A stretch of 64,000 bases of DNA from Algicola sagamiensis DSM 14643 (GCF_000374485.1 NZ_KB894502.1:91305-155304), one strand, 5' to 3'. Counted from the stretch's first letter, positions 17,697-27,960 are shown. A program made the numbers and translations. Notes: generated from the letters alone by a model not told the origin.

Positions 17697-17733
17697 AAAA
17701 AGGCCTGTGAACTGGGTGTTCTTCAGGCCTTTT
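17697..17733 (-). terminator. Intrinsic terminator after the PAS-repeat chemoreceptor
   Basis: On the minus strand AAAAGGCCTG (17733-17724), a 16-nt loop, then CAGGCCTTTT (17707-17698) running on into TTTCTTATC. Ten paired bases plus a T-run 31 bp after the receptor stop codon. Confidence 0.8.
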
Positions 17734-17763
17734 GTTTATATTAAGAATGAATGATAGTTTTGG

Positions 17764-20700
17764 TTAAAAATCTTCCCACTCTTCATCATTATCATTAAAG
17801 TCTGGCATGGCAAGGCCCCCACTGTTTGCTGGCTCTGCTTTTGGTGGAGCAACTTTCTTAGTCGCTACTTTTGCAGGTTTTGAGATGGCTGGCTCTGGAG
17901 CGGAAGCGACTGGTGCTCGTGGTGCTGTTGGCACTGCGCTTGTGTGGCCCTGACCAATACTAAAGAAGCTCATCAACTGCACCATACCTTGAGATTCTTG
18001 CGCCATATTTTCTGTCGCTGCGCTTGTTTCTTCAACCAAAGCGGAGTTTTGCTGGGTCATATTATCCATTTGCGCAATGGCCTGGTTAACCTGCTCAATC
18101 CCCATCGTTTGTTCTTCAGCGGCTTGACTGACTTCAGCAATGATTTCACTTACTTTCTTCACAGAATCAACAATTTCATTGAGCGTTTCGCCAGACTCAT
18201 TCACCAAACGAGAACCGTCTTCGACTTTATTCACAGAGTCGCGGATCAAGTCTTTAATCTCTTTTGCGGCTGAAGCAGAACGTTGTGCGAGGTTTCGAAC
18301 TTCACCTGCGACAACGGCAAATCCACGTCCTTGCTCCCCAGCTCTTGCTGCCTCAACCGCAGCATTGAGTGCGAGAAGGTTGGTCTGGAAAGCAATTTCA
18401 TCGATGACGCCAATAATATCGGAGATTTTCTTACTTGCTTCGTTGATTTCAGTCATTGCATTGATGGCTCGTTCAACAACCGTACCGCCATCAGCTGCTT
18501 TTTCCTGTGCTTCTTTGGACAGGCTGTTTGCATGCTGTGCGTTGTCAGAACTTTGTTTGACGGTACTGGTCATTTCTTCCATGCTGGATGCTGTTTCTTC
18601 TAGTGAAGAAGCTTGTTGTTCTGTTCTTGCGCTCAAGTCGGTGGAGCCAGATGCGATTTCATTTGCATTACTTTGAATACCGATGGATGCTTCTCGAATT
18701 TTACCGATGACATCAGTCAGTTTGTTGACGGTATCATTCACATCAGTTTTTAACTGCCCGAATGCACCTTCATAATCCCGGGTAATGTTTTCGGTTAAAT
18801 CTCCGCGAGCCATGGCTCCAAGGACTCTCAAGACATCGTTGATTCCTTCGTTGGTCGTTTCCATCAGCGAGTTTAAGCGCTGGCTGAGGACTTTAAAGAA
18901 TCCATCTTTATCCGATAAGTCGATTGCTTGGGTAAAGTCACCGCGACTCGCACTTTCGACCAAGTGATCAATCTGCTTCTCAATCATGACTTCAGAGGTA
19001 CGATCATTCCATTCGATGATGGTCCCAACTCTTTCACCATTCATATCCAGCCAAGGTGTGGCGATCAGCCCGAAGGTCAGTTCTTCAACCTTGATTTCCG
19101 TTTTAAATACATCGTTGAGGTTGCCAATCATACGACGTTGGTGGCTTGGGTTTTTGTGGAAGATATCTACATTGGTACCAATGAGTTTTTGTGAATCAAA
19201 GTTTGGCAACACTTTTTGCAGCTCACGCTCACGGTTTTTGAGCATTTTCATGTTTTCTTCATTGATATAAACAATTTCCATATTGTTGTTGGCAAGCATC
19301 ACGTTGGCCTGACAGACAGCCAGCGCATTTGCTCTTAGAGAAACTTTCTGGCTTTCTGCTGCTTCCTGTTTTTGTTGTGTGATATCCGTTGCATATTTGA
19401 CCACTTTGAATGGTTTTCCATTGACATCCATAATCGGGTTATATGAAGCTTGGATCCATATTTCATTGCCACCTTTACCAACACGTTTATATTCGTTTGA
19501 TTCGTATTCGCCCCGGTTTAATTTCTCCCAGAATGCCTTGTATTCAGCACTATTTGCGAACTCATCTTCGACAAATATCCGGTGGTGTTTACCTTGAATT
19601 TCCTTGAGAGAGTAACCAACGGTTTTTAAGAAGTTTTCATTGGCCGTGAGAATGGTACCATCCATATTGAACTCAATGACCGCTTGCGCCTTGCCGATGG
19701 CTTCCAGTTGGCCAGAGAAGTCCGCAAATTGGAGTTTCTGAGCGGTGACATCTGTCGCATACTTCACGATTTTAAATGGTCTACCATTCACATCAAGAAT
19801 TGGATTGTAAGAGGCTTGTATCCAGATTTCCTGATTGCCTTTGCCAAATCTACGGTACTCATCTGCTTCGTATTCACCACGTCCAAGCTTTTCCCAGAAA
19901 GCTTTATATTCAGCGCTTTCAGCAAATTTTGGATCCACAAACATCCGATGATGCTTACCTTTGATTTCGTCGAGTGTGTAACCGACAGTGCTTAAGAAGT
20001 TCTCGTTCGCATCGACGATGGTACCGTCCATATTAAACTCAATGACGGCTTGTGCTTTATCAATGGCAGATATCTGACCTGAAAAGTCAGCGAATTGGAG
20101 TTTTTGCGCGGTGATGTCCGTTGCGTATTTCACGACTTTATAGGGTTTACCATTTATGTCTAGAATCGGGTTGTAGGATGCTTGGATCCAGATCTCTTTG
20201 CCATTCTTACCAAAGCGTTGGTACTCGTTTGACTCATATTCACCGCGATTGAGTCTTTCCCAAAAGGCCTTATATTCAGGGCTATTGGCAACCCGAGACG
20301 AGACAAACATCCGGTGATGTTGTCCTTTGATTTCATCGAGCGAGTAGCCCATCGCGTTAAGGAAATTCTCATTGGCATCATGGATGGTGCCGTCCATATT
20401 AAATTCAATGACAGCTTGAGCTTTCCCAATGGCTTCTAGCTGGCCAGCTACATCCGCATTTCTCATCTTTTGAGCAGTGATGTCTGATGCGTATTTGACA
20501 ACTTTATAGGGCTTTCCATTGAGATCAAAAATAGGGTTGTAGGAAGCTTGGATCCAAATTTCTTTACCGCCTTTACCAAAACGTTGGTACTCGTTTGCCT
20601 CATATTCACCACGGCCAAGTTTATCCCAAAATGCCTTGTACTCTTGGCTCTTCCCATACTTGCTATCGACAAACATCCGGTGATGCTGCCCTTGAATTTC

Positions 20701-22362
20701 CTCCAAGGTATAACCCATCGCATTTAAGAAGTTTTCGTTTGCTGTAATGATGGTGCCATCCATATTAAACTCGATGACTGCTTGTGCTTTACTAATCGCA
20801 TTGATTTGACCTGACGTGTTCGCATTTTCGAGCTTTTGAGCTGTTATATCGGTTGCATATTTGACGACTTTGAATGGTTTTCCATTCATATCAAAAATCG
20901 GATTATAAGATGCCTGTATCCAGATTTCTTTATTCCCTTTACCGTAGCGTTGAAACTCATTCGTCATGTATTCGCCACGGTTCAATTTATCCCAGAACGC
21001 CTGATATTCCGGACTTTTACCGTAACTTTCTTCGACAAACATCCGGTGGTGATGACCTTGAATTTCAACAAGTGAATAACCCATAGCGTTTAAGAAGTTA
21101 TCATTCGCTGTAATGATCGTGCCATCCATATTAAACTCGATGACGGCTTGGGCTTTACTGATGGCATCAAGTTGTCCTTGAAAATTAGCACGTTGCATTT
21201 TTTGATCAGTCACATCGGATGCATATTTGACGACTTTAAATGGACGACCATGAATATCAAATACAGGATTGTAAGAGGCTTGGATCCAGATTTCTTTGCC
21301 TCCTTTCCCAAATCGCTGGTATTCACCACTATCAAATTTTCCTTGCTTGAGGTCTTCCCAGAATTTTTTGTATTCTGGGCTGTTTGCATATTGGGGATCG
21401 ACAAACATGCGATGGTGCTGTCCTTTCACTTCATCAAGTGTATAACCCATCGCATTCAGGAAATTCTCGTTTGCAGAGATAATCGTGCCATCTAAATAAA
21501 ATTCGATGACAGCCTGGGATTTACTAATCGCATCAATTTGGGAAATAAAATTGGCAGATTGTTGTTTTTGCTCCGTGATTAATGTGGCAAATTTAATAAC
21601 TTTTTGAGGAACTTTGTGATCATCCAAGATTGGGTTATATGATGCTTGAAGCCAGATAGGGCGATCACCTTTTGCCACTCTTTGATATTCAGCACTTTGG
21701 AATTCACCTTGATTCAACTTATTCCAGAATTCTGCGTAATCATTGCTGTCTCTTTCTTCTGGATTGACAAACATCTTGTGATGTTTACCTTTGATTTCAT
21801 CCAGCGTATAACCAACGGCATTGAGGAAGTTATCATTGGCGGTAATAATTGTGCCATCCATATTGAATTCGATCACGGCCTGGCTGTGATTGATGGCATT
21901 GAGTAATCCGTGATAGGCACGGCTTTCGTTTTCCTGTTCTGTAATATTCAACCCATGCATAATGACTTTGTTTGGGCGACCATCCACATGATCTAGAATA
22001 GGTTTATAGGATGTTTGAACAAATAACTCTCTACCACCTTTTGTGACATATCGAGACTTTTTGCAGGTACTTTCACCGCGGGCGAGGTTTTTCCAGAACT
22101 CGTGATACTCAGCGCTTTTTTTAAATTCAGCATCGATAAACATTCGATGATGCTTATTCTTAATTTCATCCAGACGATATCCCATCAGCTTCAAGAAGTT
22201 ATCATTGGCTGTGATCACCGTACCATCGAGATTAAACTCAACCACTGTCTGCAAATCATTGAGTGCAGAAACTTTTGCTTCTAGTTCCTGCATATGTTGT
22301 AAGTTCTGGGAACTTACGCTTCCCCCAAATAACTCCTTCAAAACATTCGGTTTGAATACCAT
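17764..22362 (-). CDS. Giant soluble methyl-accepting chemotaxis protein with eight tandem PAS modules
   Basis: A 1532-residue chemoreceptor without membrane segments. Residues about 25-1000 are eight PAS modules, each with the pattern [28 protein letters not shown], GxHHRMFV, EYKAFWxxL and [11 protein letters not shown]; the DNA period is 366 bp in six successive intervals and 369 bp in the first. A ninth, degenerate PAS-like segment ([16 protein letters not shown]) follows, then HAMP-like stretches ([18 protein letters not shown]) and a full MCP signalling domain whose hairpin tip is near 1344 ([25 protein letters not shown]). The last residues EEWEDF resemble the xWxxF CheR-docking pentapeptide. 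Start 22362 has GAGGA 8 nt upstream; a longer form from 22416 is less likely. PAS ligands are unknown; the architecture resembles Aer2-like cytosolic redox or gas sensors. Confidence 0.95.
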   Translation of the reverse strand: MVFKPNVLKELFGGSVSSQNLQHMQELEAKVSALNDLQTVVEFNLDGTVITANDNFLKLMGYRLDEIKNKHHRMFIDAEFKKSAEYHEFWKNLARGESTCKKSRYVTKGGRELFVQTSYKPILDHVDGRPNKVIMHGLNITEQENESRAYHGLLNAINHSQAVIEFNMDGTIITANDNFLNAVGYTLDEIKGKHHKMFVNPEERDSNDYAEFWNKLNQGEFQSAEYQRVAKGDRPIWLQASYNPILDDHKVPQKVIKFATLITEQKQQSANFISQIDAISKSQAVIEFYLDGTIISANENFLNAMGYTLDEVKGQHHRMFVDPQYANSPEYKKFWEDLKQGKFDSGEYQRFGKGGKEIWIQASYNPVFDIHGRPFKVVKYASDVTDQKMQRANFQGQLDAISKAQAVIEFNMDGTIITANDNFLNAMGYSLVEIQGHHHRMFVEESYGKSPEYQAFWDKLNRGEYMTNEFQRYGKGNKEIWIQASYNPIFDMNGKPFKVVKYATDITAQKLENANTSGQINAISKAQAVIEFNMDGTIITANENFLNAMGYTLEEIQGQHHRMFVDSKYGKSQEYKAFWDKLGRGEYEANEYQRFGKGGKEIWIQASYNPIFDLNGKPYKVVKYASDITAQKMRNADVAGQLEAIGKAQAVIEFNMDGTIHDANENFLNAMGYSLDEIKGQHHRMFVSSRVANSPEYKAFWERLNRGEYESNEYQRFGKNGKEIWIQASYNPILDINGKPYKVVKYATDITAQKLQFADFSGQISAIDKAQAVIEFNMDGTIVDANENFLSTVGYTLDEIKGKHHRMFVDPKFAESAEYKAFWEKLGRGEYEADEYRRFGKGNQEIWIQASYNPILDVNGRPFKIVKYATDVTAQKLQFADFSGQLEAIGKAQAVIEFNMDGTILTANENFLKTVGYSLKEIQGKHHRIFVEDEFANSAEYKAFWEKLNRGEYESNEYKRVGKGGNEIWIQASYNPIMDVNGKPFKVVKYATDITQQKQEAAESQKVSLRANALAVCQANVMLANNNMEIVYINEENMKMLKNRERELQKVLPNFDSQKLIGTNVDIFHKNPSHQRRMIGNLNDVFKTEIKVEELTFGLIATPWLDMNGERVGTIIEWNDRTSEVMIEKQIDHLVESASRGDFTQAIDLSDKDGFFKVLSQRLNSLMETTNEGINDVLRVLGAMARGDLTENITRDYEGAFGQLKTDVNDTVNKLTDVIGKIREASIGIQSNANEIASGSTDLSARTEQQASSLEETASSMEEMTSTVKQSSDNAQHANSLSKEAQEKAADGGTVVERAINAMTEINEASKKISDIIGVIDEIAFQTNLLALNAAVEAARAGEQGRGFAVVAGEVRNLAQRSASAAKEIKDLIRDSVNKVEDGSRLVNESGETLNEIVDSVKKVSEIIAEVSQAAEEQTMGIEQVNQAIAQMDNMTQQNSALVEETSAATENMAQESQGMVQLMSFFSIGQGHTSAVPTAPRAPVASAPEPAISKPAKVATKKVAPPKAEPANSGGLAMPDFNDNDEEWEDF
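19360..22300 (-). repeat. Eight tandem 366-bp repeats encoding PAS modules
   Basis: The conserved DNA word encoding the NMDG turn recurs at 22220, 21851, 21485, 21119, 20753, 20387, 20021 and 19655 (minus-strand gene). The intervals are 369, 366, 366, 366, 366, 366 and 366 bp. The copies are similar at nucleotide level, indicating recent amplification or gene conversion. Outer limits are approximate. Confidence 0.93.
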
Positions 22363-22629
22363 GTGCCTATCCTCGTCATATTTTTTGCGTTTTTGAGGGT
22401 GTAAATCATGTTGCATACAACAATCATTACCGCAGCTTTATATCGTCCAGAGAAGTAGATTAAATGACAAATAAAGACAATGAATTTCATGCAATTGGCA
22501 AGATATACCCTACCCGATATAGGTAAATAGTAGACGGGATTTTCTATAAAACAATTTGCAAGCTTGAGGCGTTTCTGATCTTTATAACAAGTAGGATTTT
22601 TGTGGGAGCGAAACTGTTCTATAAAAAAA

Positions 22630-23586
22630 TTACTTGGGAATTGTCATGCTAAAACGCGTTTTTCCTTCAGATTCTTCGACGGAGATATTGCCCTGATGTG
22701 ATTGAGCACAGGCTTCAACCAAGCATAACCCGAGGCCAAGTTGATCTTCTGTTGTTGCTGTGGTTACAAAAGGCTCGAATAATTGAGATCTGACACTATC
22801 GTGGATCCCGCAACCGGAATCGATGACACTGATGGTAACGCTCGTTTCTGATGTATCAATCACACAGTGGATCTCTTTTTTCTCACTGTTTTTGCATGCG
22901 TAAATAGCATTATTGAGTAGCTCAAGGAGCGCATTAGAAAAAACATCTTCTTGGCACTGAATGATTGGCTGTTTATTAGTGATGAGCTTGAATGTATATG
23001 CTGGGTGATAAGATTGGCTGAATTTATCGATTAACTGTGAAAGATATTCATAAAGATTGAAGGTTGCTTTGGTTTGCTCTGTAACAGAGGTGAGATTGAG
23101 CAAAGAGCTGGTAATTTTAGCTATACGTTGACTACCTTGTAGACACGTTTGCAACATCTCGTGGGCATCTTCAATCAAAAATTCTGCGTCTTCATCCACG
23201 AATAGTTGACGAAATCTTTGGCTTTGGAAATCCTGGATACCAGCATCAGTTAACAGACATTTTGTGAGTTCGAAAAAGGTATTTTGTATACCAACGAAGG
23301 ATTGCAATGATTCTAGATTACTCTGCATATAGCCAACCGGCGTATTGATCTGATGGGCGACTGCCGCAGCAAGGCGACCAATGGAAGCCATTTTCTCAGC
23401 CTGTACGAGGCTGCTTTGTGTGTCCTTGAGCTTTTTCAGTGTTGCTTCGAGTTCTTCATTTCGTTTTTCTATTGCAATTTTTGCTTCGTACAGCTCGGTC
23501 GATTTTGTTTCAAGCAACGACTCAGCGTGCTTTCTTGCTTTTCTTTCCCGTTCTAATAAACGGTGAATGGTTTCTTGGCTGGTCAT
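22630..23586 (-). CDS. hnoK: H-NOX-associated sensor histidine kinase
   Basis: A 318-residue soluble histidine kinase. An N-terminal coiled coil (about 1-65, heptad-rich LLERERKARKHAESLLETK) leads to the phosphoacceptor H78 in AAAVAHQINTPVGYMQSN, then a four-helix region, and the ATPase domain with N box (LLELLNNAIYA), G1 box (VIDSGCGIHDS) and G2 box (DQLGLGLCLVEACAQ). There is no sensor domain of its own; sensing should come from the H-NOX protein encoded just upstream, whose stop is 8 bp from this start. In Shewanella and Vibrio such kinases are inhibited by NO-bound H-NOX. No response regulator follows in the operon. ATG 23586 was preferred over a TTG at 23622 that overlaps hnoX. Confidence 0.9.
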   Translation of the reverse strand: MTSQETIHRLLERERKARKHAESLLETKSTELYEAKIAIEKRNEELEATLKKLKDTQSSLVQAEKMASIGRLAAAVAHQINTPVGYMQSNLESLQSFVGIQNTFFELTKCLLTDAGIQDFQSQRFRQLFVDEDAEFLIEDAHEMLQTCLQGSQRIAKITSSLLNLTSVTEQTKATFNLYEYLSQLIDKFSQSYHPAYTFKLITNKQPIIQCQEDVFSNALLELLNNAIYACKNSEKKEIHCVIDTSETSVTISVIDSGCGIHDSVRSQLFEPFVTTATTEDQLGLGLCLVEACAQSHQGNISVEESEGKTRFSMTIPK

Positions 23587-23594
23587 AGAGTCAA

Positions 23595-24122
23595 TTAGTG
23601 ATAGCGAATATGGAAGTGGCAACAGTTTTCTTCATCTTTTCGCTCAACATTCGCTTCTTGAGGAAAGTGCTTAATCGTCGCATCAATTAAACCATGAGCG
23701 TAATCAAATAACTTTCTGGGTGAGGTGTAGGTCATTACCATTGTTTTACTGTCAGGGTATTGATATTGAAACTCTGGGACGAAAGCGGATGGATATAACT
23801 TTTTCACTTCAACATGAATAATCGGATCGACGGATTCTAAAAATTTTTTGCTGGAGTCCTGTTTAAAAAAGTGTTCATAATTATTTTTAAAGTAGTCGAA
23901 GCTAAATAAACCGAATTGATAAAGCAGGTCAGGGATGGGGATTGATTTTTTCTCAGAAATGGTTGAGACAAGCTGAAGAATTTCTTCATCACTATAGGTA
24001 CCCGCTGAAGTGTATATCCCTTCTGACTCCAGATCATTTTCGGTGATCACTTCATCCCAAAACTCAAACCCAAAAACGCCTTCAACCATTTCATTTAACA
24101 TATTAAACACGATACCTTTCAT
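23595..24122 (-). CDS. hnoX: H-NOX heme-nitric oxide/oxygen-binding sensor
   Basis: A 175-residue heme protein of the H-NOX family. It starts with the typical MKGIVFNMLNEMVE and carries the proximal heme ligand H103 in IIHVEVKKLYP and the heme-propionate motif YxSxR as YTSPR at 132-136. Stand-alone H-NOX proteins of facultative anaerobes bind NO and pass the signal to a partner kinase or cyclase. Here the partner is the histidine kinase gene 8 bp downstream. Cytoplasmic. The tail NCCHFHIRYH has two cysteines and three histidines, like the zinc/thiol-containing ends of some H-NOX proteins. The operon sits directly upstream of the PAS chemoreceptor on the same strand. Confidence 0.94.
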   Translation of the reverse strand: MKGIVFNMLNEMVEGVFGFEFWDEVITENDLESEGIYTSAGTYSDEEILQLVSTISEKKSIPIPDLLYQFGLFSFDYFKNNYEHFFKQDSSKKFLESVDPIIHVEVKKLYPSAFVPEFQYQYPDSKTMVMTYTSPRKLFDYAHGLIDATIKHFPQEANVERKDEENCCHFHIRYH

Positions 24123-24187
24123 TGATTTATCCTTAATTTTATTTTGAAAAGTCAGTAGTCACTAATATTGAAACTATAGTCAAAAAA

Positions 24188-24739
24188 TTAGGAAGATTTT
24201 TCAAAGAAAAACTTTTCTTCAATTTGAAATGCTTTATTGCCATATGGCTTGACTTCTTTATAGATGGTGAGGGCATTTTGATCTCGATTGATTTGGTATC
24301 GGATCATGGCGGGTTTATCATCGAAAAGGCTGGCTTCAATCAGTCGCATCCGTAGGACTTTTTTTTCTGGCTCAACGCTGAGCGCGATGACATCTCGGGT
24401 CACTTTTTTAACGGATAGCCCTTGAACACGAGTCAAATGAAATAGAAATTTATCTTCTTCTGGGGAAATAAGTTCAAACATTTCTGCACCATTTACTGCA
24501 TCCAAAAAAACGAAATTAAATGACCAGAAGTTCTCAAGTATTGAGGGAGATACAGTGAGGCTGGTGGGGCGAAGAACCCGATTTTTCTTATCTGCTTCGT
24601 CACGGGCTTCAACTTTACCTTTCCATTTTCCGGCGAGCATATGCAGTGCATCATTGAGTTTATTGCCTTCCGAGTGAGCGGGAAGCATAAATACAGAGAG
24701 TATTAGCAAAAGTAAAGATACGAACGGGTGCTTGTTCAT
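24188..24739 (-). CDS. Secreted protein of unknown function, lipocalin-like size
   Basis: A 183-residue exported protein: signal peptide FVSLLLLILSVFMLPAHS then EGNKLNDALHMLAGKWKGKVEA. The LxGxWxGxxxA start followed by many alternating beta-like strands (WSFNFVFLD, KFLFHLTRVQG, VLRMRLIEAS, LTIYKEVKPYG) suggests a small beta-barrel such as those in lipocalin/DUF1579-like proteins, but I cannot assign a family. Between two same-strand genes, with 65 bp to hnoX and 71 bp to the binding-protein gene, so an operon is possible though not shown. Confidence 0.7.
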   Translation of the reverse strand: MNKHPFVSLLLLILSVFMLPAHSEGNKLNDALHMLAGKWKGKVEARDEADKKNRVLRPTSLTVSPSILENFWSFNFVFLDAVNGAEMFELISPEEDKFLFHLTRVQGLSVKKVTRDVIALSVEPEKKVLRMRLIEASLFDDKPAMIRYQINRDQNALTIYKEVKPYGNKAFQIEEKFFFEKSS

Positions 24740-24810
24740 TATTGATTTCCTAAGAAATTGAAAGTTATAGGTTCTATATCAGGAACAATAACGGAATTTA
24801 TTCAAGTCTG

Positions 24811-25572
24811 CTATTCCTTTTTGGGGCTGGTGATGCCGTACTTTTTCAATAAAAGTTGTAATTGACCTGTTGTTGTAAGCTCATCAATAAACTGGTTCAT
24901 CGTTTTTACATCAGGAATCGATTCAGGCCGAAGCAGAATCGTAAATTCATAAACCTGATCGTATTTTTTTGACTCCATGAGCTTCTCGGCTTTAAGTGGT
25001 TGGCGCATTTTGTAGCGTTCGAGATAAGATTGAGTCACCACAGCAATGTCTCCGCGGTTTGCTAATATCATGTTGATACTGTCCCGATTGCTTGCTGTTG
25101 TTTCTATATTAAAATTCTTCTTTAGAAATTGGATATCACTGTTGAAGTTGGCAAAGCCATAGTGATAACCGAGTATCCCAATGATCCGCTTTGTGGCCAT
25201 GTTGTCGAAGTAGTTTTGCTTTTTCCCGGGGGTTGCCAGTGTGATATAGACTTCGCCACCTTTGTGGAAAACCTGAGTTGTGACAATAGATTCTTTCTCC
25301 CATCCCCAACGTGCCATTTCAAAAAAGATCATATCAAACTGGCCTTGCTTGAGTGCTCGATATCGACGATTTGGGGATGTAAAGACGAATTGAAAATTAT
25401 ATTTTTTCTGGTGTTCGTTGAGTAGAGCAATGAGATCAGGAGTGATCCCTTGGATATGACCTGAGTCCGATTGTTCGACGTAAGGAGGAAACAGGTAGCC
25501 GCCGACTTTGACATCCATCGCGGCGTATACAGGCAGGCTCAGAATACAGGTTAGAATTAAGAAGAGCTTCAC
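24811..25572 (-). CDS. Periplasmic solute-binding protein, family 3 type
   Basis: A 253-residue exported protein with the family-3 (amino-acid type) binding-protein layout: signal peptide ending LPVYA, VGGYLFPPYVEQ at the first strand, GITPDLIALLNEH, LKQGQFDMIFFEM, then a hinge and second lobe ILGYHYGFANF, ANRGDIAVVTQSYLERY. No ABC permease is nearby, and proteins of this kind in marine gammaproteobacteria often occur alone. The ligand is unknown; the typical arginine for alpha-carboxylate is not clear to me. A second protein of this type lies at 45745. Confidence 0.82.
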   Translation of the reverse strand: MKLFLILTCILSLPVYAAMDVKVGGYLFPPYVEQSDSGHIQGITPDLIALLNEHQKKYNFQFVFTSPNRRYRALKQGQFDMIFFEMARWGWEKESIVTTQVFHKGGEVYITLATPGKKQNYFDNMATKRIIGILGYHYGFANFNSDIQFLKKNFNIETTASNRDSINMILANRGDIAVVTQSYLERYKMRQPLKAEKLMESKKYDQVYEFTILLRPESIPDVKTMNQFIDELTTTGQLQLLLKKYGITSPKKE

Positions 25573-25650
25573 ATGCTTCCTCGTTTAGAATCAATCAGGA
25601 TATCAATACGATATCTACAGAAAGATTCTAAACGATAAGCAGAAATTGTG

Positions 25651-26868
25651 TTAGTTGATCTCTTTGTTTAATGCTTGCCTTAAGACGAGATAGCCCACGA
25701 TACCAGAAAGAATTGAGCCCATTAAGATCCCAAGTTTGTCTTGGAATAAGAAGTTATCTCCAGTTTGCTCAAAGGCAAGACTGGCAATAAATAAACTCAT
25801 CGTAAAGCCAATACCACAGAGGAAGCTCACACCAAATAAACTGCCCCAGTTCATATTTTTGGGTAATTGGGCTAGCTTCAATTTCACGGCAACCCAACAA
25901 AAACCAAAAATACCAATTGGTTTTCCGAGAAATAAACCAAGCGCTATACCAAGTGGAACCTGATGAAGCAAACTGTCTATTGTAACCCCGCTTAGAGCAA
26001 CACCAGCATTGGCGAAAGCAAAGATAGGTAATATCGCGAATGCAACAACACCATGTAGGTTATGCTCTAACTCTTTGAGTGGAGACCTATCGGGGTGATG
26101 TATATCTTTGATTGGAATAAACATCGCGAGTAAAACACCAGCTAAAGTCGCATGTACACCAGACTTGAGAAGAGAAACCCATAAGATGACGCCAACAAAG
26201 ATATAGGGCGAGGTTGTCATGGTTTTTCTTCGGTTAAGAAACAGTAAGAATGTAAGACAAATGATTGCAGAGATGAGTGCAACCACAGATATTTTGTCGG
26301 TATAAAACAGTGCGATGATAATAATTGCGCCAATATCATCAAAAATAGCAAGTGATGTTAAGAATAGTTTGAGTTGAATCGGCACTTTTGGCCCAAGCAA
26401 CGTTAAGATACCAAGCGCAAAAGCAATATCAGTTGCGGCTGGGATTGCCCAACCATTGATCGCTTGGGGATCGTTGTAATTAAAAGCGACATAAATCCCG
26501 GCTGGAATCGCCATCCCGCCAACGGCCGCAATACCTGGCATCACGACTTGTTCGGGCTTGGATAGTTCGCCTTCCATGACTTCACGTTTCAGTTCTAGCC
26601 CGACTAAAAAGAAGAAGATAGCCATGAGTCCATCATTTACCCATAAAATCAATGGTTTGGATATCTGGAATGTGCCAATCTGAACAGCAACCAGTAATTG
26701 GTTAAAATTATCATATAAGGTGGATAATGGAGTATTTGCGGCAATGATCGCAATCACTGCGATCGCCATGAGTAAAATCCCTGAGGCAGACTCCAGTTGG
26801 AAGAAGCTTTTTAATGCATCGGAAAAGCCATTACTTTGTCCATTGGAATTGGCGTGTTTCTTTTTCAT
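25651..26868 (-). CDS. nhaA: Na+/H+ antiporter NhaA (copy 1)
   Basis: A 405-residue NhaA, exporting Na+ in exchange for two protons at alkaline pH. The family core is present: LLWVNDGLMAIFFFLVGLE (as ILWVNDG), AIPAATDIAFALG, the paired aspartates in AIFDDIGAIIIIALFY, FANAGV and GKPIGIF. About 12 membrane segments. It lies 80 bp after the DUF4340 gene of the Gld-type transporter operon on the same strand; a hairpin in between suggests at least partly separate expression. No nhaR flanks this copy, unlike copy 2 at 52461. Confidence 0.96.
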   Translation of the reverse strand: MKKKHANSNGQSNGFSDALKSFFQLESASGILLMAIAVIAIIAANTPLSTLYDNFNQLLVAVQIGTFQISKPLILWVNDGLMAIFFFLVGLELKREVMEGELSKPEQVVMPGIAAVGGMAIPAGIYVAFNYNDPQAINGWAIPAATDIAFALGILTLLGPKVPIQLKLFLTSLAIFDDIGAIIIIALFYTDKISVVALISAIICLTFLLFLNRRKTMTTSPYIFVGVILWVSLLKSGVHATLAGVLLAMFIPIKDIHHPDRSPLKELEHNLHGVVAFAILPIFAFANAGVALSGVTIDSLLHQVPLGIALGLFLGKPIGIFGFCWVAVKLKLAQLPKNMNWGSLFGVSFLCGIGFTMSLFIASLAFEQTGDNFLFQDKLGILMGSILSGIVGYLVLRQALNKEIN

Positions 26869-26906
26869 GTGGTATTTCAGTTCTTTGTTTACGTCTCTAT
26901 GAGTAA

Positions 26907-26924
26907 GCCCCGCTTAAGCAGGGC
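26907..26924 (-). terminator. Hairpin between the DUF4340 gene and nhaA
   Basis: GCCCcGCTTAAGCaGGGC, a near-perfect palindrome with one mismatch pair, just after the DUF4340 stop. There is no strong T-run; it may act as a weak terminator or a processing signal. Confidence 0.4.
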
Positions 26925-26948
26925 GTTGTTATCAGTGGGTAAAATTGA

Positions 26949-27953
26949 TCACTCTTTTGCTTCTTCTAAAGGCTCAATAAAGTCTTCTTTCTTTTTATTT
27001 AGCTGCGAAAAATTAAAATTACTGAGTTCATATCCCCACTTTTGCCAAAGCTGACTTTGACTTTTATAGTCCCCACTTCCTTCCGTTAATAGCGCGAACT
27101 GGGCAAGCTGTTTTTCATCCTCTGTTTGGAACAACTTGATTTGGAATCGAGTACCATCAAACAAGCCAAGTTCAAGCTGGTTAACGGATGTCGCATTATC
27201 CCAGATTTTGTCTTCCTTTTTCACTATTTTATCAAAATTTAAATCTGCAACGTTCCGGGGGAGTGCATCCAATACACTGTCGTATTTTAGCTTCATACCC
27301 GTTGCCATTCCATCCAATACAAACTTATCTTTATCTGATAGCTTGGTGATAGCAAAACTGTCTGACTTCACCCATTTCACATCCTTGAGAGCAAAATGAA
27401 AAGGTGTGTTATCGATCCAGTCTTCAGGCTTTTCCGGACGCTGTATCACTTTATCAATGAGCCAGGTTTGATGCTCTTTTGCAAATCGGACATATTGTCC
27501 GCTCCCGTTTTTTGCATTCAACCCCAGAAGAATCGGAGGGGATGCTTCACTGCCTTGATATAAGTCAACTTGCATTCCCTGACTTTGAGGGTTTTGAATA
27601 TCTCTAAGGCCGAGCTTTTCAAAGTACTGTTTTTTCGCTGTTTTTGGCTCAACCTTTTTCGCGGCTTTGATTGTACTGACGAATTTTCTTAAAGTCTCTT
27701 TATCTGCGGGGTAGTTATCTAGATTCGTGATCAACCAGTTTTCGCCTTCCTTCACAGCTTCAACGACGAGCGCTTGATTTGCACCCGTAATTTTAAGCTT
27801 CGTCAAATCGGTTGAGGCTTGATTGAGCGTTGGATAGAGTTGCTGGTGGGCTAATTTTTCGATACCAGACTTTTCCTTTGTGAGTAATAAGCCTGTTCCA
27901 CCTAAAATAGCCCCAACAACGATAAGACCAAGCACCGTTTTTTGCTTCATCAT
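26949..27953 (-). CDS. DUF4340 domain protein of a Gld-type ABC transporter operon
   Basis: A 334-residue protein with one N-terminal membrane anchor (VLGLIVVGAILGGTGLLL) and a long extracytoplasmic part matching the DUF4340 type: an N-terminal TDLTKLKITGANQALVVE strand pair, then GENWLITNLDNYPADKETLRKFV, repeated as W.L.....YP.D. Its gene starts 7 bp after the GldG-like gene. DUF4340 proteins regularly accompany this exporter type and are thought to be auxiliary periplasmic subunits. The transported substrate is not known. Confidence 0.88.
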   Translation of the reverse strand: MMKQKTVLGLIVVGAILGGTGLLLTKEKSGIEKLAHQQLYPTLNQASTDLTKLKITGANQALVVEAVKEGENWLITNLDNYPADKETLRKFVSTIKAAKKVEPKTAKKQYFEKLGLRDIQNPQSQGMQVDLYQGSEASPPILLGLNAKNGSGQYVRFAKEHQTWLIDKVIQRPEKPEDWIDNTPFHFALKDVKWVKSDSFAITKLSDKDKFVLDGMATGMKLKYDSVLDALPRNVADLNFDKIVKKEDKIWDNATSVNQLELGLFDGTRFQIKLFQTEDEKQLAQFALLTEGSGDYKSQSQLWQKWGYELSNFNFSQLNKKKEDFIEPLEEAKE

Positions 27954-27960
27954 GATCTCC

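Noticed and set aside
19360..22300. Regular 366-bp periodicity examined as a possible CRISPR or other non-coding repeat array
   Set aside because: The unit is exactly 122 codons, stays open in one frame, and encodes a PAS domain each time; it is a coding tandem repeat.
17944..22396. Many plus-strand reading frames (up to 178 codons) across the giant receptor gene
   Set aside because: They are antisense shadows of a repetitive coding region, recur with the same 366-bp period and show no family, start signal or independent context.
22417..22480. Sigma-28 flagellar promoter before the receptor gene
   Set aside because: A GACGATAT-like -10 occurs on the minus strand, but the matching TAAA -35 region at the right spacing is poor.
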